From Saccharicrinis sp. UBA6048 (lineage in GTDB: Bacteria > Bacteroidota > Bacteroidia > Bacteroidales > Marinilabiliaceae), in the NCBI GenBank assembly GCA_002429115.1, contig DIYS01000211.1, forward strand, positions 1-10,654: a DNA stretch of 10,654 nt, given 5' to 3'. A program made the position numbers and the translations under genes. The notes below the pieces were generated by a model. The model saw only the letters and a program-made list of their open reading frames with translations, was not told the origin of the DNA and ran no database searches. How positions within the stretch are numbered: position 1 is the first letter of the stretch; each line of letters begins with the position of its first letter. Shown here piece by piece: positions 1 through 5,416 of this stretch.

Positions 1-53
1 ATGAGTTGTTTAATTTCATATATTACAAAATCAGCACCATAGTGAAGACTTTA

Positions 54-128
54 CTTGCAAGCACCAGACCCAAGGCTTTTCTTCCGGTGAGCCACATGCC
101 CCAGACTACTGGCCAGTTAATGCTTGCA
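54..128. other. GC-richer, potentially folded block upstream of the HU gene
   Basis: Positions 1-178 hold no gene I can name. Within them, about 54-128 is visibly richer in G and C than the flanks. It is bounded by an 8-base perfect inverted repeat, TGCAAGCA (56-63) and TGCTTGCA (121-128). Inside are smaller pairings: GGCT 74-77 with AGCC 90-93, and CCAG 101-104 with CTGG 109-112. Frame 2 is open from base 14 through the HU gene, and frame 3 is open from base 3 to a TAA at 144-146. A minus-strand frame is also open for about 40 codons, so openness alone does not show coding. It lies upstream of the HU promoter and so outside the HU mRNA made from that promoter. It could be a structured RNA, a repeat remnant, or the end of a decayed gene. 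Confidence 0.35.
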
Positions 129-178
129 TTGAATTGGGAAAGTTAAAAACGGGAGATGGTCAATTTTTTATACGAACA

Positions 179-209
179 TTTGGTAAACACTGGGAAAACT
201 CTATATTTG
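179..209 (+). promoter_or_regulatory. Promoter of the HU gene (Bacteroidota type)
   Basis: TTTG at 179-182, a 19-base spacer, then TATATTTG at 202-209. This exactly matches the known Bacteroidota primary-sigma pattern of -33 TTTG and -7 TAnnTTTG spaced about 19 bases. Transcription would start near 215, giving a leader of about 48 bases. It lies inside the upstream in-frame extension of the HU reading frame, which supports the downstream ATG as the real start. Confidence 0.8.
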
Positions 210-262
210 TAGAGGAAAGTTTAAGAATTATATTATTAATAACCCTAAAATTAAGGAGTATT

Positions 263-535
263 ATGAACAAGGCTCAATTAATTGATGCAATTGCTGGCGA
301 ATCAGAATTGACTAAAGCTGACGCAAAAAAAGCGCTTGACGCATTTATTAAAGTTACAGGTAATGCATTAAAAGAAGGTGGTCGTGTTGCATTAGTAGGA
401 TTTGGTTCTTTCGGTGTTTCTGAAAGAAGTGCACGCACAGGTAGAAACCCTCAGACAGGTAAAGAAATCGAAATTCCTGCTAAAAAAGTTGTTAAATTTA
501 AAGCTGGTAGCGAATTAAGTGACGCTATTAACTAA
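263..535 (+). CDS. HU-family DNA-binding protein (90 aa)
   Basis: A histone-like protein that dimerises and bends DNA non-specifically, compacting the nucleoid and assisting replication, recombination and transcription. The product is 90 residues, the usual HU length. An N-terminal helical dimerisation region (about 1-40) is followed by the DNA-binding beta-arm. The HU/IHF signature is clear at residues 46-66: GFGSF, then R55, R58 and GRNPQTG, with P63 the residue that intercalates into DNA in this family. The C-terminal motif KVVKFKAGSEL (75-85) is also typical. The frame is open upstream of this ATG, but I chose 263 because AAGGAG (253-258) precedes it, a strong promoter lies at 179-209, and the conserved domain starts at once. 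It is transcribed alone, ending at a strong terminator. HU versus IHF subunit cannot be settled from one sequence, but HU is far more likely. Confidence 0.96.
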   Translation: MNKAQLIDAIAGESELTKADAKKALDAFIKVTGNALKEGGRVALVGFGSFGVSERSARTGRNPQTGKEIEIPAKKVVKFKAGSELSDAIN

Positions 536-558
536 TTTCTAGCAACCGGAAAATATTT

Positions 559-588
559 AGAGAGTGCGACGCACTCTCTTTTTTTTTG
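559..588 (+). terminator. Intrinsic terminator of the HU gene
   Basis: A 9-base perfect stem, AGAGAGTGC (559-567) with GCACTCTCT (571-579), a GAC loop, then an unbroken T run to 587. It begins 23 bases after the HU stop codon and ends only 27 bases before the trmH ATG. Confidence 0.93.
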
Positions 589-614
589 CACTTCTGCGAC
601 AAATTAAACACAAG

Positions 615-1310
615 ATGATTAAGGAATTAATAGCTTTTCTTGAAGGATTCACAACCGATGAACGCCGTGAACAACTTCTAAAAGTAGTCAACGAAAGAAC
701 TCGTTACATTACTGTTGGCCTGGAAAATATCTACCAGACGCAAAATGCCAGTGCTGTACTCCGCTCGTGCGACTGCTTTGGAATTCAGGATGTCCATATT
801 ATTGAAAATGATTACGAATTCAACATCAACCCACAGGTTGTTATTGGCGCTACAAAATGGCTAAACCTTAATAAGTACAATGAGCTAAAGAATAATACGC
901 AAAGTGCCCTGCGAAAGTTAAAAAAGGATGGATATCGTATTATTGCCACCACACCACATCGTGATGATATCAACCTCGAACAACTTGACTTAAACAAAGG
1001 GAAAGTGGCAATTATTTTAGGGAATGAAAGAGAGGGAATTTCTGAAGTTGTTAAGCAGGAAGCTGATGAATTTATGAAAATTCCAATGTATGGTTTTTCC
1101 GAAAGCCTTAACCTTTCAGTTTGTGCGGCGATTACAACGCAACACCTAAGTAACGAACTAAGAAACAGTGATATCAACTGGCAGTTAACAGAAGACGAAA
1201 GAGATGAACTTTACCTGGAATGGCTACTGAAATCCATTAAGAAAAGTGAACTTCTACTGGAAGAATTCAATAAAAGAAACAATACTTCCTTTAAAGCGTT
1301 AAATTTCTAG
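615..1310 (+). CDS. trmH: TrmH-type tRNA (guanosine-18-2'-O)-methyltransferase (SpoU family)
   Basis: Predicted cytoplasmic SPOUT-class enzyme transferring a methyl group from S-adenosylmethionine to the 2'-OH of ribose, most likely G18 in the tRNA D-loop. The 231-residue product matches the size of TrmH (about 229 in E. coli). All three SpoU motifs are present: motif 1 around N44-R50 (NASAVLR, with R50 the likely catalytic Arg); motif 2 at 136-144 (GNEREGISE); motif 3 at 157-169 (IPMYGF, then SLNLSV). The last two form the knotted cofactor site. A charged helical C-terminal tail (191-220) resembles TrmH rather than the RlmB group, which instead carries an N-terminal RNA-binding domain. The start is ATG 615; an upstream GTG at 564 lies inside the HU terminator and is unlikely. 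No promoter fits between terminator and start, so expression may come from read-through. TrmH versus another SpoU methyltransferase is inferred from length and ends. Confidence 0.88.
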   Translation: MIKELIAFLEGFTTDERREQLLKVVNERTRYITVGLENIYQTQNASAVLRSCDCFGIQDVHIIENDYEFNINPQVVIGATKWLNLNKYNELKNNTQSALRKLKKDGYRIIATTPHRDDINLEQLDLNKGKVAIILGNEREGISEVVKQEADEFMKIPMYGFSESLNLSVCAAITTQHLSNELRNSDINWQLTEDERDELYLEWLLKSIKKSELLLEEFNKRNNTSFKALNF

Positions 1311-1342
1311 GTGGATTTAGACCTATAAAGCCGATATTTTTA

Positions 1343-1350
1343 TATTTTTG
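1343..1350 (+). promoter_or_regulatory. Possible -7 element for the LytTR regulator gene
   Basis: TATTTTTG fits TAnnTTTG and lies 16 bases before the ATG at 1367, but no TTG occurs at the expected -33 distance. The regulator may instead be co-transcribed with trmH, since no terminator separates them. Confidence 0.3.
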
Positions 1351-1366
1351 AAGAAAATCAGATTCT

Positions 1367-2083
1367 ATGAATTGCATTATTATCGATGATGACAAGCTCT
1401 CTACTAAAATTATTCAAGAGTTCGTGGAGAAAACTGACGATTTGAATCTGGCGGGGAAATTCGACAGTGCAGTGAGTGCTATTAATTACCTGTCTAAGCA
1501 AGATATTGCTCAAATTGACTTAATATTTCTCGATATTGAGATGCCGGAGATGAGTGGTATCGATTTCTTGAAGTCATTAGATGAACTGCCACAGGTTATA
1601 GTGTATTCTTCGCAAGAAAAATATGCGATTGATTCATATGAGTATAATGTTACTGATTACCTGTTAAAACCAGTTCAATATGGACGGTTTATTAAGGCCG
1701 TTAAAAGAGCGCGCGAACGATTTGAAGAGAAAGAAACTACAGTAGCACGCGAAACAAACGAAATTTTCGTAAAGAATAACAGTTCACTTGTCAGAGTAAA
1801 GTATGATGATATTCTTTGGATTGAAGCTTTAGAAAACTATGTTGTTTTAAACACGTTCAAAGATAAATTCACCATCCACTTTACAATGAAGGCCATCTCT
1901 GAAAAGATGCCAACTGATAGATACGTTCGCGTCCACCGCTCCTTCATTGTCAATATCAATAAGATAAAGATTATTGAAGACAATTCGGTACTTATCAATT
2001 ACGAAGGAGGAACTAAAATAATTCCAATTGGTAAGTCCTATAAAGACAAGTTAATGGATGACATTAACTTAATAACACGCTAA
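1367..2083 (+). CDS. LytTR-family two-component response regulator
   Basis: A DNA-binding response regulator of the LytR/AlgR class, 238 residues. The receiver domain (about 1-118) has the acidic pocket D7-D9, phospho-acceptor D56 in FLDIEMP (54-60), S81 at the conserved Ser/Thr switch position, and K101-P102 in the LLKP motif. The LytTR domain (about 132-238) carries the recognisable YVRVHRSFIVN block (186-196). This domain typically binds paired direct repeats upstream of target genes, and its usual partner is a LytS/YpdA-type histidine kinase. No such kinase is encoded in the window; the left neighbour is trmH, 56 bases away, so this may be an orphan regulator. Targets cannot be predicted from context. 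The family call is secure; the process controlled is unknown. Confidence 0.95.
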   Translation: MNCIIIDDDKLSTKIIQEFVEKTDDLNLAGKFDSAVSAINYLSKQDIAQIDLIFLDIEMPEMSGIDFLKSLDELPQVIVYSSQEKYAIDSYEYNVTDYLLKPVQYGRFIKAVKRARERFEEKETTVARETNEIFVKNNSSLVRVKYDDILWIEALENYVVLNTFKDKFTIHFTMKAISEKMPTDRYVRVHRSFIVNINKIKIIEDNSVLINYEGGTKIIPIGKSYKDKLMDDINLITR

Positions 2084-2104
2084 CAAACAAACTACTATAA
2101 GTAT

Positions 2105-2133
2105 AAAAAGGAGCTCAAATGCTCCTTTTTTTT
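2105..2133 (+). terminator. Intrinsic terminator of the LytTR regulator gene
   Basis: AAAAAGGAGC (2105-2114) pairs with GCTCCTTTTT (2121-2130) around a 6-base loop and runs into a T tract, 21 bases after the stop codon. Confidence 0.92.
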
Positions 2134-2162
2134 ATATTAACAAGTTACCTCTCAAACTTTCA

Positions 2163-2192
2163 AAATAAAAAAGGGAGCTATAAACTCCCTTT
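2163..2192 (-). terminator. Intrinsic terminator of proS
   Basis: On the minus strand, AAAGGGAG (2192-2185) pairs with CTCCCTTT (2177-2170) around a 7-base loop, followed by a T-rich stretch. It lies 24 bases beyond the proS stop and faces the terminator of the convergent regulator gene. Confidence 0.9.
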
Positions 2193-2216
2193 CTATAGTA
2201 TTTTTTGCATTCGTCT

Positions 2217-3689
2217 TTAATAAGCTCGTGCAAACATCACTCGTTTATTCGACGGTTTGCCGGTTACCATACAAGCACCTTGTTCTTCTGGTTGATCCAA
2301 TGGAATACAGCGAATGGTTGCCTTTGTTTCATCCTTAATACGCTGCTCCGTTTCTGACGTTCCATCCCAATGAGCCATAATATATCCACCTTTCTCAATC
2401 TGCTCTTTAAACTCATCGTATGTTTCAACAGAAACTGTACTTTCAGTTCTGAAATCGTAAGCCTTCTGGAAAATACTTTTCTGAATCTTATCCAAAAGAT
2501 CAACAATGTACTCATCTACACCTTCCAATGGCACAACCTCTTTCGTAAGTGTATCGCGTCGAGCAACCTCAACTGTTCCATTTTCAAGATCACGAGGTCC
2601 AAGCGCCAAACGAACAGGAACACCTTTTAGTTCGTATTCTGCAAATTTCCAGCCCGGCTTTTTCTTATCATTATCGTCAAACTTAACCTCTACACCTTTC
2701 GCTCGCAGCTTTTCGGTTAAAGCACCCACTACTTCTTTAATCCTAACCAACTCTTCATCCTTACGGTGAATAGGCACGATTACAACCTGAATAGGTGCCA
2801 ATTTCGGAGGAAGAACTAAACCATTATCATCTGAGTGAGCCATTATTAATGCTCCCATCAAACGTGTTGAAACACCCCATGAGGTTGCCCAAACAAAATC
2901 TTCCTTACCTTGGTTATTGGTAAACTTAACATCAAATGCCTTTGCAAAATTTTGCCCTAAGAAATGTGATGTACCTGACTGCAATGCTTTGCCGTCTTGC
3001 ATCAAAGCCTCAATCGTATATGTTTCCAGTGCACCGGCAAATCGTTCATTGGCCGTCTTAAATCCTTTAACAACTGGAACCGCCATAAATTTCTCTGCAA
3101 AATCACCGTAAACATTTATCATTGTTTCAGTTTCCTCAATGGCTTCTTGCTTAGTGGCATGTGCTGTATGACCTTCCTGCCATAAAAATTCAGCTGTTCT
3201 TAAGAACAATCGGGTTCGCATTTCCCAACGAACAACGTTAGCCCATTGATTACATTTAATTGGCAGATCGCGGTACGATTGAATCCAGTTTTTATAAGTA
3301 TTCCAGATAATTGTTTCTGAAGTCGGTCGTACGATCAACTCCTCCTCTAGTTTTGCTTCAGGATCAACCACTACTCCATTACCATCAGGATCGTTCATCA
3401 ATCGATAATGCGTTACTACTGCACACTCCTTTGCAAAACCTTCAACATGATCAGCTTCCTTACTAAAAAACGACTTGGGGATAAAGATGGGGAAATAAGT
3501 GTTTTCATGTCCTGTGTCTTTAAACATCTGGTCCAATACACGCTGCATCTTTTCCCATATGGCATATCCATATGGTTTAATTACCATACATCCGCGCACT
3601 GCTGAATTTTCAGCCAAATCCGCTTTTAGTACAAGGTCATTGTACCATTGCGAATAACTTTCACTCCTTGGAGTTAAAACTTTTGCCAT
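2217..3689 (-). CDS. proS: Prolyl-tRNA synthetase, short archaeal/eukaryotic type
   Basis: Class II aminoacyl-tRNA synthetase that activates proline with ATP and charges tRNA-Pro in the cytoplasm. The 490-residue length and C-terminus place it in the short group lacking the INS editing domain of E. coli-type ProRS. The catalytic core spans about 15-290: the RPTSE proline/ATP site at 121-125, motif 2 around 152-171 (VVRWEMR, RTAEFLW), and motif 3 at 272-282 (GVSTRLMGALI). The anticodon-binding domain follows (about 298-400), then a C-terminal domain ending in the family's terminal tyrosine (FARAY). Related enzymes usually have four cysteines binding zinc in that last domain; here only C473 remains at an expected position. 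The start is MAKVLTPRSESYSQW, typical of this group. It is transcribed alone, divergent from the lipoprotein gene and convergent with the LytTR regulator. Confidence 0.97.
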   Translation of the reverse strand: MAKVLTPRSESYSQWYNDLVLKADLAENSAVRGCMVIKPYGYAIWEKMQRVLDQMFKDTGHENTYFPIFIPKSFFSKEADHVEGFAKECAVVTHYRLMNDPDGNGVVVDPEAKLEEELIVRPTSETIIWNTYKNWIQSYRDLPIKCNQWANVVRWEMRTRLFLRTAEFLWQEGHTAHATKQEAIEETETMINVYGDFAEKFMAVPVVKGFKTANERFAGALETYTIEALMQDGKALQSGTSHFLGQNFAKAFDVKFTNNQGKEDFVWATSWGVSTRLMGALIMAHSDDNGLVLPPKLAPIQVVIVPIHRKDEELVRIKEVVGALTEKLRAKGVEVKFDDNDKKKPGWKFAEYELKGVPVRLALGPRDLENGTVEVARRDTLTKEVVPLEGVDEYIVDLLDKIQKSIFQKAYDFRTESTVSVETYDEFKEQIEKGGYIMAHWDGTSETEQRIKDETKATIRCIPLDQPEEQGACMVTGKPSNKRVMFARAY

Positions 3690-3729
3690 CTTTTAAATCT
3701 TAAATTATTTCGTTTCTTAATAAGAGGCA

Positions 3730-3737
3730 CAAAAATA
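3730..3737 (-). promoter_or_regulatory. Probable -7 element of the proS promoter
   Basis: Minus-strand TATTTTTG matches TAnnTTTG and lies 40 bases ahead of the proS ATG. No clear TTG sits 19 bases further upstream, so the -33 element is weak or absent. Confidence 0.4.
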
Positions 3738-3871
3738 AGAAAATTTAAAGCAAATCATTAGGCCTTAATCTTCAATTTTTTAAACTTGTAAGCGATTCGT
3801 AGAGGGAAACGACAATTAAGATCAAATTAACATTTATTCGAAAATAATTTACACTTTTTAATATACTGGCA

Positions 3872-3898
3872 TATATTTTGCTTGTATTACACGTGTAA
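3872..3898 (+). promoter_or_regulatory. Candidate promoter and palindromic operator ahead of the lipoprotein gene
   Basis: TATATTTTG at 3872-3880 is one base longer than TAnnTTTG and is the best -7 candidate. Directly downstream lies a perfect 12-base palindrome, TTACACGTGTAA (3887-3898), at the expected transcription start, where a bound repressor would block initiation. A second pairing, ATTACA (3886-3891) with TGTAAT (3905-3910), overlaps it. The protein that might bind is unknown. The rest of the gap between proS and the lipoprotein gene (3690-3925) shows no gene. Confidence 0.4.
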
Positions 3899-3925
3899 AA
3901 ACCATGTAATTCCGGAGGATTAGTG

Positions 3926-5383
3926 ATGAAAACCTTCTATATTTTAAGCTTTATTACCACACTGTTAATCAGTGGATGTAGCTCTTCTCAATGGATTGAT
4001 AGCAGTTATTATCAGGACGATATCTACTACAAACCCAAGAGTAAACCAATAGAGGTTGATGATCAATACGCACCTATCGCACAAGAAAAAGAACTTAGGA
4101 AAGAAGATCAGAAAACACTCAATCAAATGAAGAATGAGTATGAGAAATCTGATCTGGCGGTTGAAGATAATCGCAATTTCTCTCAGATTCAGGCAGAATA
4201 CATGGGAATATTAGCCAACGACTCGGTCACCTCCATCGATACACTAGTCTATTACAACGAAGAAACAGGATATTGGGTGGATGGATTTGAAGGTTCATCA
4301 TTTGACCAGGATTATGCGGAACGATTAATTCGATTCCACGGACCATTTAATGGCATTCCTTATTGGTCTCCTCTATACAATGACATGGTGTATTTCAATA
4401 ATTGGGACTGGAATGTATATGTAGATGGAAACTACGCTTATGCTTTCCCAACCTGGAGCAATCCTTGGTACAACGATTATCGATACAATTACGGATATAA
4501 TAATCCTTGGAGATGGAACTTCTCTATGAGCTGGGGATGGGGATATCCATATAATGGTTGGGGCTACTACGATCCTTGGTGCTCACCATATTACAACCCT
4601 TGGTACGGACACCACCATTGCCATCCTTATTATGGAGGATACTATGGTGGAGGTTATTACTACGGTGGAGGTCACAATGGAAGTGGAGGAATAGTTCAGA
4701 AGCGAGAATACAAACCTAGAGGGGGGCAGGCCACATCTGTAAGACCAGGCGGCATGTCAAATATATCTAACCGCTCAACAATTAATAATAACTCAACAAA
4801 CAATTATATCTCTAATACACCTTCAAGAAGTTCTTACAATCGAAATAGCACACAAGTTTCAAATAACAGCAGTGGACAAAGAACAATAACCAACACGAAT
4901 AGCGGAGAAACATACACTAGGGTTAATCGTCAGGTTAATCAGACCAAAAGCACTACCAATAAGAGCAAAGCGACAACCAATACAAGGCGCAGTTACACAC
5001 CAAACTACTCTAATAACAGAAGTGGAACAAGCAGATCTTCCTATAATCGAAGTTCAAGCTACACCCGACCCTCTTCAACTAGAAGCAATAGTAACACAAG
5101 CAGGTCAAGTGTAAATAGAAGCAGTAGCAGGAGTTCTTCAGGAAGAAGCAGCTACAATAGCGGCACATCGTCACGCTCTTCATACACCCCTTCCCGATCC
5201 ACAGGTAGTTCAAGCAGGAGTACATACACACCTAGCAGCTCAAGAAGTAGCTCTGGCAGCTATTCTGGAAGTTCAGGTAGATCGACCAGCTCAGGAAGTT
5301 ATTCAGGAAGCTCCGGCCGATCAAGTAGCTCCGGAAGTTCACGAAGTGGAGGTTCAAGCAGAAGTAGTGGAGGAAGAAGATAA
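3926..5383 (+). CDS. Hypothetical lipoprotein with aromatic/Gly-rich centre and long Ser/Arg/Asn-rich tail
   Basis: I do not recognise a named family with confidence; similar Bacteroidota proteins are sometimes loosely labelled vitellogenin-like. A hydrophobic signal (about 4-16) ends in a lipobox ISGC with C18 lipidated. The residues after it (SSSQW) lack the acidic cluster of the Bacteroidota surface-export signal, so its side of the outer membrane is uncertain. A charged helical stretch (about 50-80) leads into a more complex region (about 95-175) that could fold. Next is a strongly Trp/Tyr/Asn/Gly-rich segment (about 150-250) with the cluster HHHCH at 229-233, then a basic, low-complexity tail (about 258-485) of Ser, Arg, Thr, Asn and Gly ending GGRR. 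ATG 3926 is chosen over the adjoining GTG 3923 because GGAGG (3914-3918) gives better spacing. The outer-membrane gene follows after 33 bases, suggesting an operon. An extracytoplasmic structural or matrix role is possible but unproven. Confidence 0.85.
   Translation: MKTFYILSFITTLLISGCSSSQWIDSSYYQDDIYYKPKSKPIEVDDQYAPIAQEKELRKEDQKTLNQMKNEYEKSDLAVEDNRNFSQIQAEYMGILANDSVTSIDTLVYYNEETGYWVDGFEGSSFDQDYAERLIRFHGPFNGIPYWSPLYNDMVYFNNWDWNVYVDGNYAYAFPTWSNPWYNDYRYNYGYNNPWRWNFSMSWGWGYPYNGWGYYDPWCSPYYNPWYGHHHCHPYYGGYYGGGYYYGGGHNGSGGIVQKREYKPRGGQATSVRPGGMSNISNRSTINNNSTNNYISNTPSRSSYNRNSTQVSNNSSGQRTITNTNSGETYTRVNRQVNQTKSTTNKSKATTNTRRSYTPNYSNNRSGTSRSSYNRSSSYTRPSSTRSNSNTSRSSVNRSSSRSSSGRSSYNSGTSSRSSYTPSRSTGSSSRSTYTPSSSRSSSGSYSGSSGRSTSSGSYSGSSGRSSSSGSSRSGGSSRSSGGRR
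5249..5350 (+). repeat. In-frame 39-base tandem repeat in the lipoprotein tail
   Basis: Two full 13-residue units, SSGSYSGSSGRST (5249-5287) and SSGSYSGSSGRSS (5288-5326), are followed by a partial third unit beginning SSGS. Codons at matching positions differ mostly at synonymous sites, so the protein pattern is better preserved than the DNA. Confidence 0.85.
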
Positions 5384-5416
5384 CCTTACCATCTTAAACC
5401 TATAAAACTAATTATC

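Noticed and set aside
1..19. Start of a divergent minus-strand gene (ATG at 19, then Lys-Leu-Asn-Asn-Ser).
   Set aside because: Only six codons are visible, with no clear ribosome-binding site or promoter; too little to call.
134..262. A 43-residue N-terminal extension of the HU protein from a TTG codon at 134.
   Set aside because: A strong promoter lies inside it, a ribosome-binding site precedes the ATG at 263, and HU proteins start exactly there.
812..1177. A 121-residue minus-strand reading frame inside trmH.
   Set aside because: It is the antisense shadow of a conserved gene whose three SpoU motifs are intact on the plus strand.
1308..1325. Inverted repeat TAGGT/ACCTA between trmH and the LytTR gene as a terminator.
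   Set aside because: The stem is only five bases with an 8-base loop and no T run follows.
2264..3605. Several reading frames of 60-90 codons overlapping proS on both strands.
   Set aside because: All lie within conserved ProS coding sequence and show no start signals or family features.
4990..5383. A DNA repeat array or CRISPR-like region in the Ser/Arg-rich stretch.
   Set aside because: The repetition follows codons and varies synonymously; there are no constant repeats with unique spacers.
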